Positions 26,110 to 34,193 of a DNA stretch of 42,701 nucleotides are shown here, piece after piece. The position numbers and the translations under genes were made by a program. Below the pieces are notes generated by a model. That model was given only the letters and a program-made list of their open reading frames with translations. It did no database searches and was not told the DNA's origin. This DNA is from an uncultured Veillonellaceae bacterium (GTDB lineage: Bacteria; Bacillota; Negativicutes; Selenomonadales; Selenomonadaceae), in NCBI GenBank assembly GCA_900314825.1, contig OMWS01000021.1, positions 1 to 42,701 on the forward strand, written 5' to 3'. Position 1 is the first letter of the stretch. Each line of letters opens with the position of its first letter.

Positions 26110-26574
26110 TTATTCGCGCGGGATTCCCAATTTCTCCATCACATAGCGCTGCTCGTTCTCCATTTCCAAGCGTTCCTCTTCTTCCATATGATCGTACCCG
26201 AGCAAATGCAGCATTCCGTGAACCGTCAAAAACGCGATCTCCCGTTTGACGCTATGGCCGTAGTCGGCGGCCTGTTCTTTTGCTCGCTCCACAGAAATCA
26301 CAAGGTCGCCTAAAATATTCACATCGGGCCCGTCCTCGACTTCCGGCTCTTCGCTCTCGTTGAGGGCAAACGACAGCACGTCCGTCGGCCGGTCGATGCC
26401 GCGATACTCTTTGTTCAGCGTATGAATGTAAGCGTTGTCCGTCAGCGTCACGCTGACCTCGCCGTTTTCCACGCCGTAGAGCTCGCCGACCTTCTCCGCC
26501 GCCGCGCGAACATTCGCCTCGATCTCCGGCGGGAACGACAGTTCTTCCGGATAATTGCTGATCATGACGTTCAT
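26110..26574 (-). CDS. ybeY: Endoribonuclease YbeY
   Basis: YbeY is a metal-dependent RNase for 16S rRNA 3'-end maturation and 70S quality control. The 154 residues match the family. The zinc motif [11 protein letters not shown] gives H119, H123 and H129, and the conserved [16 protein letters not shown] segment is present. The first in-frame start at 26640 would add 22 residues. The ATG at 26574 overlaps the phoH stop by four bases (ATGA) and begins the family N-terminus (MNVMISNY), so it is chosen. A phoH-ybeY-era order is usual in Firmicutes; the diacylglycerol kinase gene often found between ybeY and era is absent, replaced by repeats. Confidence 0.95.
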   Translation of the reverse strand: MNVMISNYPEELSFPPEIEANVRAAAEKVGELYGVENGEVSVTLTDNAYIHTLNKEYRGIDRPTDVLSFALNESEEPEVEDGPDVNILGDLVISVERAKEQAADYGHSVKREIAFLTVHGMLHLLGYDHMEEEERLEMENEQRYVMEKLGIPRE

Positions 26575-27629
26575 TCCGCGTCCCCGCTCCTCTCTTCCAT
26601 TGCTTGATTCCGATGCTGTTCCTTCTGGCGTCCGTTCCAACGTGTGGCCTTCTCTGCTTTTCTCTGTTCCTCGTACGCCCCATACGCCTTCACGATGCGC
26701 GTGACGACATCATGGCGGATGACGTCGAGCGGCGCGAGGCGGACGATGCCGATGCCTTCGACGCCTTCGAGAATTTCGCTTGCCTGCCGCAGACCCGAGG
26801 TCACGCCGCGCGGCAGGTCGACTTGGCCGAGGTCGCCCGTCACGACCATCTTCGAGCCGAAGCCGAGGCGCGTGAGGAACATCTTCATCTGCTTGTCCGT
26901 CGTGTTCTGCGCCTCGTCGAGGATGATGAATGCGTCTTCGAGCGTGCGCCCGCGCATATAGGCGAGCGGCGCGATCTCGATGATTCCGCGTGCCATGAAT
27001 TTCTGATACATGTCGAGTCCGAGGATGTCCTGCAGTGCATCGTAGAGCGGCCGCAGGTACGGATCGACCTTGTCCTGCAGGTCGCCAGGGAGGAAGCCGA
27101 GCCGCTCGCCCGCTTCGACGGCCGGCCGCGTCAAGATGATCTTCTGCACCTCTTTCGTCCGCAGCGCCGCGACCGCCATGACGACGGCGAGATACGTCTT
27201 GCCCGTGCCCGCCGGCCCGATGCCGAATGTGATGCTGTTATGCCGGATCGCATCGAGATAGACGCGCTGGCCGAGCGTCTTTGGCCGCACGTGACGGCCG
27301 CGCGACGTGACGAGGATCGTGTCGGAAAACAGCGTGTGAAGCGCCTCGCCCTTGCCATTTTTCTCGAGCTGGATGCCATAGCGCACCTCGTGCATCGTGA
27401 TCGTCGTGCCCTGACGATAAAGGTACTGCAACTCCTCCATCACATGCACGGCGGCATGCACAGTCTCGGGCGCGCCGAAAAATTCCAGCCGGTCGCCGCG
27501 GCTCACCATCTGACAGTCAAAGCTCTCCTGGAACACGCGCAAAAATTCGTCGCGGCTGCCGAGGAGGCTCACGGCCTCTTTCTGATCTTCAAAATATATC
27601 GTTTTCCCGACGGGCTCTTTTTGCTGCAA
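26571..27629 (-). CDS. phoH: PhoH-family ATPase (PhoH-like, YbeZ type)
   Basis: PhoH/YbeZ is a P-loop ATPase and probable RNA helicase that works with YbeY in rRNA processing. The 352 residues include an N-terminal KH-like part (1-110), Walker A GPAGTGKT (138-145), the family phrase [35 protein letters not shown] shortened here to its landmarks, and Walker [11 protein letters not shown]. The Arg/sensor segment [18 protein letters not shown] is also present. The C-terminal tail is basic and variable. The start is TTG at 27629 with AAGGAG eight bases upstream; an ATG just before it is out of frame. It starts 18 bases after the glycosyltransferase stop and is coupled to ybeY. Confidence 0.94.
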   Translation of the reverse strand: MQQKEPVGKTIYFEDQKEAVSLLGSRDEFLRVFQESFDCQMVSRGDRLEFFGAPETVHAAVHVMEELQYLYRQGTTITMHEVRYGIQLEKNGKGEALHTLFSDTILVTSRGRHVRPKTLGQRVYLDAIRHNSITFGIGPAGTGKTYLAVVMAVAALRTKEVQKIILTRPAVEAGERLGFLPGDLQDKVDPYLRPLYDALQDILGLDMYQKFMARGIIEIAPLAYMRGRTLEDAFIILDEAQNTTDKQMKMFLTRLGFGSKMVVTGDLGQVDLPRGVTSGLRQASEILEGVEGIGIVRLAPLDVIRHDVVTRIVKAYGAYEEQRKAEKATRWNGRQKEQHRNQAMEERSGDAE

Positions 27630-27647
27630 AAAACATGCTCCTTTTCC

Positions 27648-29402
27648 TCACACGATCCTGCGGCGCGCGTCCTCCAAGAGACGCACAACCTCCGGGTAAA
27701 ATACAGATGATCTCCATTTTTCTTGTCCCTTGAGCTCGTCTCCCAAGGCGATAAACGCTTCCCAGCCTGCGCGGAGAACATCACTCTCACAGTCGCTCGT
27801 CTGCAGGAGCGTCGCCCATTGCAGTTGATGCCAGAGGAAATCATCTGCGGACAACGCTTTCCGTCCATTGCAAAAATCCGTCCGCAAAATCGCAGCGATA
27901 CCGCCGCCCGACGTTGTCTGCATCATCGTCTGAAACACTTGATACCACATGGCGAAGATCATTGGGCGCCCGTCCAGGAAGCCACCCTCCAGCCACCGGA
28001 CAGATGACATGGACGCACGTCGGAAAAGGCCTGCGCTCCAGCCTCCTGCCGGACAGCATCCCCTTTTCAAAAACTCTTGCCAGACATCACGGATATGATA
28101 GGCCTCCGCAGGTTCTTTCAAATGGATATGCCACCACGGCGACTGGGCGTGCCCTAGGCCGGAGGCAAACGCGACTGCATAATTGATGTCCTGCGTTTCA
28201 AAAAACGCCACCATTTTTTGCACTTTGTCCGGCGTGATGGATTCGCCTTCCAAGAGCCACTGCACATAATCGCCCTGCACGCAGGTTTCGAGCTCATTTG
28301 CCCATCCAGGCTGTGTCGCCGGAATCCGCAGGATCTTCTCGCCCGCTTGCTCCAGGCCCTGCGGCATCCCGTCCGCAAAACAGAGCACGAAAAAGTCTCG
28401 ATACGGATACGTCACAGAAAGCGCGCTGCGCAGGGTTTTCCGCCATGCCGCTTCGTCCTGCCCCGTCCACGTGAGAATGAGGCTGACGCGTTTTTTTCGC
28501 TGGAGCACCTTCGTCTCTGCCAGCTGCTCCGCAATCTGTTCCGCTGCTGCCATGATATTCCCCTGGATGTCGGCAGGAGCGGACGACGTATAGCGCAGCG
28601 TCTGCGCCTTCACGTACGGCGACAAGTCCAGCGTCTCAGCATCTTTCAACAGGGTATGCGACACCACGGGCTCATGACGGCGGAGCGTTTCAAAACAACC
28701 TTTCAGATAGCTCGCCGTAATCGTATGGACCGTATACTTCGTCACATTGTTCAGCCAGCTCGTCGCCACTTTCGTCGCGTACTGGTCCGGGCTGCGCCAA
28801 TGAAAGTGTGCCGTATGGACGAGCGGCGCCAGCACCATCGGGACGGCACTGCCGTCATCGACGTACTCTCCAAAATGCGCGCCCTGGATCAATTCGTAGG
28901 GGCGTCCGTGGACATATCCATGACCTCCGACGATCGTTTTCTGTCCACGCGACCATGCCCGCGCACGCTTGCAAGGCCGCGTGAGCAAAAATTGATCGCG
29001 CCCCGAGGAAGCATCGAGCGGTTCATAATCCCGCCAGCGCAACGCATAGAGTGTTTCAGGGTCCAAAGCTTCGAGGACTTGCCGACAGGAGATGTCATTT
29101 TCCGTATTCACGAGGAATTCATCCGCATCAAACGGCAGGACGATGTCCGCACCGTGGTGCTCGATGGCTTCGCGCGTCAGGCGGTTCATCACTTCGCGAT
29201 GCGCGAGCTCCACACGATACAGCCGTTCAAGATATAGTGGCAGCCCCTCATCGCGAAGCTTCTGTAACATTTCCCATGTCCCGTCCGAACTCTGATGATC
29301 TGCGATGATGAGCTCGTCTGCATACGTCAGACTGTGCCGCACGAAACTCTCGATGATGTCTGCCTCGTTCTTTACCATCGAAACCAATACGATTTTTTTC
29401 AT
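27648..29402 (-). CDS. Two-domain family 2 glycosyltransferase
   Basis: Predicted cytosolic glycosyltransferase of 584 residues; acceptor and sugar donor unknown. The N-terminal GT-A domain begins KKIVLVSMVKNEADII, has the DHQSSDGT segment for nucleotide binding and a DAD metal motif in LPFDADEFL (92-94). The region 200-300 has HFHWRSPDQYATKV, found in glycosyltransferases of the 'glyco_tranf_2_4/GT92-like' sort. A second, more degenerate GT2-like part starts near residue 315 (VSLILTWTGQDEAAWRKTLRSAL) and lacks a clear DxD. No membrane helix is seen. Earlier in-frame ATGs exist, but 29402 has GGGAGG upstream and starts the fold. Its own promoter lies at 29464-29492; phoH follows at 18 bases. 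It is an unusual lead gene for phoH-ybeY. Confidence 0.85.
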   Translation of the reverse strand: MKKIVLVSMVKNEADIIESFVRHSLTYADELIIADHQSSDGTWEMLQKLRDEGLPLYLERLYRVELAHREVMNRLTREAIEHHGADIVLPFDADEFLVNTENDISCRQVLEALDPETLYALRWRDYEPLDASSGRDQFLLTRPCKRARAWSRGQKTIVGGHGYVHGRPYELIQGAHFGEYVDDGSAVPMVLAPLVHTAHFHWRSPDQYATKVATSWLNNVTKYTVHTITASYLKGCFETLRRHEPVVSHTLLKDAETLDLSPYVKAQTLRYTSSAPADIQGNIMAAAEQIAEQLAETKVLQRKKRVSLILTWTGQDEAAWRKTLRSALSVTYPYRDFFVLCFADGMPQGLEQAGEKILRIPATQPGWANELETCVQGDYVQWLLEGESITPDKVQKMVAFFETQDINYAVAFASGLGHAQSPWWHIHLKEPAEAYHIRDVWQEFLKRGCCPAGGWSAGLFRRASMSSVRWLEGGFLDGRPMIFAMWYQVFQTMMQTTSGGGIAAILRTDFCNGRKALSADDFLWHQLQWATLLQTSDCESDVLRAGWEAFIALGDELKGQEKWRSSVFYPEVVRLLEDARRRIV

Positions 29403-29463
29403 CTTTTCCTCCCGCCTGTCGTCTGTCATCCCTGCATGTTCCGCCGCTCCTAAATCTCGTTTC

Positions 29464-29492
29464 ATTCTACAACAGCGCGCCGCATTTGACAA
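29464..29492 (-). promoter_or_regulatory. Promoter of the glycosyltransferase gene
   Basis: On the minus strand TTGTCA (29487-29492), a 17-base spacer and TAGAAT (29464-29469) form a good sigma-70-type promoter. The -35 box lies inside the first unit of a 21-base tandem repeat, so each unit carries a -35-like hexamer. Confidence 0.7.
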
Positions 29493-29523
29493 CAAGGAAC
29501 GCGCATTTGACAGCAAGGAACGC
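29482..29523. repeat. 21-base tandem repeat in divergent promoter region
   Basis: Two adjoining 21-base units, GCATTTGACAACAAGGAACGC and its copy with one A-to-G change, lie between the divergent glycosyltransferase and bioB promoters. Together they could form a two-site operator. Nothing else identifies the binding factor. Confidence 0.75.
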
Positions 29524-29529
29524 AAACGG

Positions 29530-29558
29530 TTGACGGTCAACATCGAAAGTTTTATAAT
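29530..29558 (+). promoter_or_regulatory. Sigma-70-type promoter of bioB with flanking repeats
   Basis: TTGACG (29530-29535), a 17-base spacer and TATAAT (29553-29558) give a near-consensus promoter. The heptamer GTTGACG occurs at the -35 (29529-29535) and again right after the -10 (29559-29565), 30 bases apart. TTGAC-G-GTCAA at 29530-29540 is a small palindrome. Such sites could be bound by a biotin repressor (BirA) or another regulator; the match to known BirA operators is not good enough to name it. Confidence 0.8.
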
Positions 29559-29601
29559 GTTGACGTTGAATTGATTTTTATTGAAGTGAGGCATTTCCAT
29601 C

Positions 29602-30618
29602 ATGAATCTTCGTGAACTCTCCGTCGACCAGCTCGTCGATAAAATCATCGCCGGCTACCGCATCCAAAGGAGCGATGATCTCTCATACTTCCTCGATGCA
29701 GATTTGGACGAACTGCGCGCTGGCGCCGGCCGCCTGCAATCGCATTTCTGCGGCAAGCACATCGACTTCTGCACGATCATCAACGGCCGTTCCGGCCACT
29801 GCGGTGAGAACTGCAAATATTGTGCACAGGCCGCCTGCCACCACACGGGCATTGACGAGTACGACTTTTTGCCAAAAGAAGAAATCATCGCGAACGCGAA
29901 AGCGAATCAGGACGCGGGCGCGAACCGCTTCGCCATCGTGACATCGGGACGCGCGCTCGTCGGAAAAGATTTTGACAAGGCCATCGATACGTACAAGGAA
30001 ATGAAGCGCACGCTCTCAATCGATCTCTGCGCGTCGCACGGCCTGCTCTCGCGCGAACAACTGCGTCGCCTGCATGACGCCGGCGTCACGAGCTACCATC
30101 ATAACATCGAGACGAGCCGCCGCTTCTTCCCCGAAATCTGCACGAGCCACACGTACGAGGACCGCATCAAGACGATCAAGATGGCGCAGGAAGAAGGCTT
30201 CTGCGTCTGCTCCGGCGGCATCATCGGCATGGGCGAGACATGGGAAGACCGCCTCGACATGGCGATCTCGCTGCAGGAGCTCGGCATCGAGTCCATCCCC
30301 ATCAACGCGCTCATGGCCATCCCCGGCACGGGCATGGAAGGCCGCCCGCAGCTCCCGGCGGACGATATCCTGCGCACGATCGCCTTCTTCCGCTTCATCA
30401 ATCCGACGGCGAACATCCGCCTCGCCGCCGGCCGCAAGCTCCTGCCCGAAAACGGCGCGACGGCGTTCCAGACCGGCGCCTCCGCCTCCATCACGGGCAA
30501 CATGCTCACGACCTCGGGCACGACGATCAAAGAAGACATGCAGATGCTCCATGACCTCGGCCTCACGAACAAAGACGAAGACTGCGCCGTCGCCACCGGC
30601 ACGTGCGGGGCGCACTGA
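29602..30618 (+). CDS. bioB: Biotin synthase BioB
   Basis: BioB is a radical SAM enzyme that inserts sulphur into dethiobiotin to make biotin. The 338 residues are typical. The radical SAM cluster motif CGENCKYC gives C67, C71 and C74. The second [2Fe-2S] cluster region includes the conserved ATYHHN-like TSYHHNIETS and CVCSGGIIGMGET segments. The C-terminal NMLTTSGTTIKEDMQML is the usual BioB ending region. The ATG at 29602 has a GTGAGG site a little far (about 12 bases) upstream. It stands alone without bioA, bioD or bioF in view. The biotin genes may be elsewhere, or the cell may take up dethiobiotin. A strong promoter lies at 29530-29558 and a terminator hairpin at 30762-30825. Confidence 0.96.
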   Translation: MNLRELSVDQLVDKIIAGYRIQRSDDLSYFLDADLDELRAGAGRLQSHFCGKHIDFCTIINGRSGHCGENCKYCAQAACHHTGIDEYDFLPKEEIIANAKANQDAGANRFAIVTSGRALVGKDFDKAIDTYKEMKRTLSIDLCASHGLLSREQLRRLHDAGVTSYHHNIETSRRFFPEICTSHTYEDRIKTIKMAQEEGFCVCSGGIIGMGETWEDRLDMAISLQELGIESIPINALMAIPGTGMEGRPQLPADDILRTIAFFRFINPTANIRLAAGRKLLPENGATAFQTGASASITGNMLTTSGTTIKEDMQMLHDLGLTNKDEDCAVATGTCGAH

Positions 30619-30665
30619 AAATTTAGGGGTATTGCAGTAATTACACACCGTTGTCATGAGGAACT

Positions 30666-30974
30666 ATTGCTGAGCGTAACGAATCCAGCAGCCTCTCCCT
30701 CTGGGAGAGGGGGACCGCGTCAGCGGTGGAGCGGGTACTAGGGTGCGATAGCCAAACAAAAACAAGAAGCCTCCGAAGCATCGAGTCGTTTGCGTAAAAA
30801 CATGATGCTTTGGAGGCTTCTTTGTATTTGGAACAAATCGCACCCTTGTACCCTCTCAGTCGCGCTACGCGCGCCAGCTCTACCGAAAGGATAAAGCGAC
30901 CGCATAGGCGCTAAAGCGCCTTGCGTCTGCTTTTCCCAGAGGGAGAGCCTGCTGTGAAAGCCACGGTCAGCAAT
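30666..30974. repeat. MITE-like dispersed repeat, copy 4
   Basis: The 389-base gap between bioB and the radical SAM gene is mostly one 309-base element. Its ends are inverted: ATTGCTGAgCGT at the left and the reverse complement of ATTGCTGAcCGT at the right. An inner pair of about 21 bases (CAGCAG.CTCTCCCTCTGGGA) differs at one position, and a further inner pair is GGTAC.AGGGTGCGAT. The middle holds the hairpin at 30762-30825. No transposase or clear target-site duplication is seen. Copy 1 at the window edge has similar ends. Confidence 0.8.
30762..30825. terminator. Hairpin terminator between bioB and radical SAM gene
   Basis: ACAAGAAGCCTCCGAAGCATC (30762-30782) pairs with GATGCTTTGGAGGCTTCTTTGT (30804-30825), with one G-T pair and one bulge, followed on the plus strand by a T-rich stretch. 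It lies about 145 bases past the bioB stop and could serve both converging genes. Confidence 0.65.
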
Positions 30975-31007
30975 CGTATGAAACGAATCTAGTAAGCGCT
31001 TTTTTCT

Positions 31008-32267
31008 TCATCCTTCCACATAATGGCTGAAGCTGCCGATGACGAGCTGCGGGAATTCTTTGTGAAGTGTTTCGAGGAACTTCTTCGTGCCGACGGGCTT
31101 CTCCGTTTCCGCTGGCATGATGTCGAGGAACGCGTCGGGATCGACGTTGAGGTTGCGGACCTGGATCATCTGCACGGGGAGCTCGCGGAAGAACGCCTGC
31201 CAAGCGGCGAGTTCTTCCGGGCGGTCGTTGTAGCCTGGGAAATACAGGAGGTTCAGCGAGACATAGACACCGTGGTCGAGCGCATAGCGGATACTGTTCT
31301 TCACATTTTGCAACTGGTAGCTTGCGCGATAGTAGGCGTTGTAACCAACGCCCCGCGCACTGATGATCGAGACGCGCAGGCTGTCGAGGCCGGCGTCGAC
31401 GATTTTTCGGACCCCCTCCGTATAGCCCGCGTTCGAGTTCATGTTAATCTGGCCTTTTTTCGTCTGTTCACGAATCAAACGAATCCCCGCCGCGATGTTG
31501 TCCGCCGCGAGGCTCGGCTCGCCTTCGCAGCCTTGCCCGAAGCTCACGATGCCATCGGGCGCGACGGAGAGATGATAGACACCGACCTCGGCGATTTCCT
31601 CTGGGCTAGGACGGAACGTGATGCGCTGTTGCGGCGACGGACAGCACTCGGCAGGCTGCAAAGAGATGCAGCCGAAACAGTTCGCATTGCAGACCGGCGA
31701 CGCGGGGATGCCCGCTTCCCAGCGGCGATAGAAAAGATTCTGCGCCGTGCAGCAATGCCACTTCAGCGAGCAGCCCGCGACCTGCTCGACGATGCGGTTG
31801 TGCGGCAATGCTTTTTTCGTGCGCTTCACGAGATTCTTAAGCTCCGGCGTATTGTAGTGCGCAGGATCCCACTTGTCGTTCTCGTCCGTGTAGACGGCGG
31901 CACAATACAGGTCATCGTGATAGACGACGACTGCCGTGTAGCCATAGAGCGGCAAGCGCTCGGCATCCGCCGCACGCTCGTAAGCGGGAAGATACAGACG
32001 CGTGTAGCCGGCCGGCAGATTCGCGGCCACGGCCTGCCCCGTGACCGGCAGCACCTCGCCGTCCGCCGTCTCGCCGACGGCCTGATGGCCTGGCAGCAGC
32101 ATGAGGTCGGCGCTCTCCGGCAGGGGAATCAGATCATCCGGCGTCAAAGCGATGTTCTCGCGCCCCGTGCGCCCCATGCCGCGCAGGCCCGCCGCGTCAA
32201 GGATGTTGCCCTCTTCGTCGGCGTAGACCGCTGTAATGAATTCGTCGGCTGCGTTGTTCGCGCTCAT
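31008..32267 (-). CDS. Radical SAM protein with atypical N-terminal domain
   Basis: A 419-residue radical SAM enzyme of unknown substrate. The SAM/iron-sulphur motif is CNANCFGC (C193, C197, C200), placed unusually late because of a roughly 185-residue N-terminal domain rich in beta strands (LYLPAYERAADAERLPLYGYTAVVVYHDDLY). Additional cysteines C166, C172 and C173 just before the cluster motif might bind a second cluster. After it come GQGCEGEPSL and INMNSNAGYTEGV, typical radical SAM barrel strands, and a segment DSLRVSIISARGVGYNAYYR. The ATG overlaps the pth stop by four bases, so the two are translationally coupled. The family resembles uncharacterised radical SAM proteins of Selenomonadales (from memory); a function cannot be given. 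Confidence 0.85.
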   Translation of the reverse strand: MSANNAADEFITAVYADEEGNILDAAGLRGMGRTGRENIALTPDDLIPLPESADLMLLPGHQAVGETADGEVLPVTGQAVAANLPAGYTRLYLPAYERAADAERLPLYGYTAVVVYHDDLYCAAVYTDENDKWDPAHYNTPELKNLVKRTKKALPHNRIVEQVAGCSLKWHCCTAQNLFYRRWEAGIPASPVCNANCFGCISLQPAECCPSPQQRITFRPSPEEIAEVGVYHLSVAPDGIVSFGQGCEGEPSLAADNIAAGIRLIREQTKKGQINMNSNAGYTEGVRKIVDAGLDSLRVSIISARGVGYNAYYRASYQLQNVKNSIRYALDHGVYVSLNLLYFPGYNDRPEELAAWQAFFRELPVQMIQVRNLNVDPDAFLDIMPAETEKPVGTKKFLETLHKEFPQLVIGSFSHYVEG

Positions 32268-32998
32268 GCGTTCCCCTCCTCTGCAGTTACTTGCCCTTCC
32301 GATTCGGACGTAACACGTTCCGTCACTGCTTCCGTTGCACCTTGGGTTGCTTGCGTTTCTGCAGTAATGGCAACACGTTCCGCCGCTTCCAGCTTCACGT
32401 CCTGCGCGGGCTTCTGCTTCTTCTGCTTTTTCTGCTTCTTCGGGTTAAATTTGTTCATCGCCATGTCGACGTCATCGTTCACGATGCACTCCACGGCGGG
32501 AATCAAATAGTTGATCGCATCGGCGACCTTCGGCGCACCCTCCGTGTCAAACGGCGCGAGCACGTGATTCACGACCGTCCAGCCCGGGAGCGGCCGCCCG
32601 ATGCCGATGCGCACGCGTGCGAAATGTTCGTCGCCAAAATGTGCGAGGATGCTCTTGATGCCATTGTGTCCGCCGGAGCTGCCCTTCTTGCGGATGCGGA
32701 TCGTGCCGACGGGGATGTCCATATCATCATGCGCGACAATCAGGTCTTCCGCCGGCAGCTTGTAAAAATGCATGAGCGGCCCGACGGCCTTGCCGCTCTC
32801 ATTCATATACGTCTGCGGCTTCACGAGCAGCACTTTCTCCGTGCCGATGCGCGCTTCCGCGACGAGCGCATCAAACTTTTCACGCCACTCCGTGACGCCG
32901 AGATGGCTGGCGAGCGCATCGACGAACATGAAGCCGACATTGTGCTTCGTCTGCGCATATTCACGGCCCGGATTGCCGAGGCCGACGATAACTTTCAT
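32264..32998 (-). CDS. pth: Peptidyl-tRNA hydrolase with charged C-terminal tail
   Basis: Pth frees tRNA from peptidyl-tRNA that drops off ribosomes. The catalytic core (1-181) holds N9 (GLGNPG), H19 (KHNVGF), MNESGKAV and DDMDIPVG..GGHNGIKSI, all conserved. Normal length is about 185-195 residues; this one is 244. The extra part (182-244) starts with a lysine/glutamine stretch (KKQKKQKKQK) and continues as an acidic, Thr/Ala/Glu-rich low-complexity tail, probably disordered. AAAGGAG precedes the ATG. The gene is followed by a coupled radical SAM gene and preceded by a dispersed repeat. Confidence 0.94.
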   Translation of the reverse strand: MKVIVGLGNPGREYAQTKHNVGFMFVDALASHLGVTEWREKFDALVAEARIGTEKVLLVKPQTYMNESGKAVGPLMHFYKLPAEDLIVAHDDMDIPVGTIRIRKKGSSGGHNGIKSILAHFGDEHFARVRIGIGRPLPGWTVVNHVLAPFDTEGAPKVADAINYLIPAVECIVNDDVDMAMNKFNPKKQKKQKKQKPAQDVKLEAAERVAITAETQATQGATEAVTERVTSESEGQVTAEEGNA

Positions 32999-33021
32999 GA
33001 AGGGACTCCTTTCAAACCAAA

Positions 33022-33226
33022 AGCCTCCCCCTCTGGGGGAGGTGCTGAGCGAATGCGAGGCGGATAAGCAGACGCTTAGCGCTTTAGCGCTTAGCGGTCG
33101 CTTATGCCGCTTGCGGCGGAGGGTGACGCAGTTACGAGATTCACGACTCTACCGAAAGGATCGAGAATGGACATATGCCGCTACCCTCTCCGCCCCTTCG
33201 GGGCACCTCCCCCAAAGGGGGAGGCT
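33022..33226. repeat. Dispersed hairpin repeat, copy 5
   Basis: About 205 bases between uppP and pth. The outer hairpins are GCCTCCCCCTCTGGGGGAGG and CACCTCCCCCAAAGGGGGAGGC. Inside are GCGAATGCGAGGCGGATAAG, an AGCGCTTTAGCGCTT palindrome, TTCACGACTCTACCGAAAGGAT (shared with copy 2) and TACCCTCTCCGCCCCTTCGGGGC. It fills the intergenic gap. Confidence 0.87.
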
Positions 33227-33237
33227 TGATTTGTTTG

Positions 33238-34086
33238 TTAATCATCCGCCGTCGGGTCGCCGACGAGCACCATGTAGGCGATGACGACGAGGCCGAGGAC
33301 GATGCGGTACCAGCCGAACGCCTTGAAGTCATTCGTCTTGATGTAGCTCAAGAGGAAGCGGATCGAGACGATGGAAACGATGAAGGCCGTCACCATGCCG
33401 AGCACGAGGATCAAGACCTCCGCGCCCGTGTAATGGACGCCGAACTTCACCATTTTCAGGAAGCTCGCGCCGAACATGACGGGGATCGCGAGGAAGAACG
33501 TGAACTCCGTCGCGACGTAGCGGCTCGCGCCAAACAGCAGGCCGCCGATGATCGTCGCGCCCGAGCGGCTCGTGCCCGGCACGAGCGACAGCACTTGAAA
33601 GAAGCCGATGATGAGCGCCGTCTTGTAGTCAAGATCGCGGAGATCCGTGACGCGTGGGCGGCGGCTCTTGTTGTAGTTTTCGATGACGATGAACAAGATG
33701 CCGTAGAAGATGAGCGTCGCGACGACGACGGGCGCCGTCATGAGATGCTCTTCCATGAACTTGTTCAGCATGAGGCCGATGACGGCAGCGGGGAGCGAAG
33801 CGACGATGACTTTTTTCCAAAGCTCGACCGTCTCCTGCTTCTCCCGCCGCGTCTTCCACGACGAAAAAGGATTGAGTTTTTCGAAATTCAGCACGACGAC
33901 GGCGAGGATCGCGCCGAGCTGGATGACGACGAGGAACATATCCATGAACGCCTTCGACACATCGAGCTTGATGAATTCGTCGACGAGGATCATATGTCCT
34001 GTGCTCGAAATCGGCAGCCATTCCGTGAGCCCTTCGACGACGCCCAGAATGACGGTTTTCAGCAAGTCTGCCATACTTACATCCAC
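33238..34086 (-). CDS. uppP: Undecaprenyl-diphosphatase UppP (BacA)
   Basis: UppP is a polytopic inner-membrane enzyme that recycles the lipid carrier undecaprenyl pyrophosphate to the monophosphate for peptidoglycan synthesis; high dosage gives bacitracin resistance. Both active-site regions are present: [18 protein letters not shown] near the N-terminus and [10 protein letters not shown] in the middle. About eight hydrophobic helices are visible. The start is uncertain: GTG at 34086 lies 10 bases after AGGAGG, while ATG at 34074 is closer to the usual N-terminus ([11 protein letters not shown]) but 22 bases from that site. GTG 34086 is chosen. Its own promoter lies at 34146-34174. Confidence 0.95.
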   Translation of the reverse strand: MDVSMADLLKTVILGVVEGLTEWLPISSTGHMILVDEFIKLDVSKAFMDMFLVVIQLGAILAVVVLNFEKLNPFSSWKTRREKQETVELWKKVIVASLPAAVIGLMLNKFMEEHLMTAPVVVATLIFYGILFIVIENYNKSRRPRVTDLRDLDYKTALIIGFFQVLSLVPGTSRSGATIIGGLLFGASRYVATEFTFFLAIPVMFGASFLKMVKFGVHYTGAEVLILVLGMVTAFIVSIVSIRFLLSYIKTNDFKAFGWYRIVLGLVVIAYMVLVGDPTADD

Positions 34087-34145
34087 TTGATTTTTTCCTC
34101 CTGATATTCCATATCCGATAAGATCTGATTGACAGAAACAGTCCA

Positions 34146-34174
34146 ATTATAGAATACCGTCGCGTGGATGTCTA
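34146..34174 (-). promoter_or_regulatory. Promoter of uppP
   Basis: On the minus strand TAGACA (34169-34174), a 17-base spacer and TATAAT (34146-34151) lie in the gap after surE. The predicted start of transcription near 34139 gives a leader of roughly 50 bases before uppP. Confidence 0.75.
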
Positions 34175-34193
34175 TGGGTTCGTTGTAAAATTT

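Noticed and set aside
34130..34158. TTGACA followed by TAGAAT on the plus strand as a promoter
   Set aside because: The spacer is only 15 bases and it would read antisense into surE. The minus-strand uppP promoter in the same place fits better.
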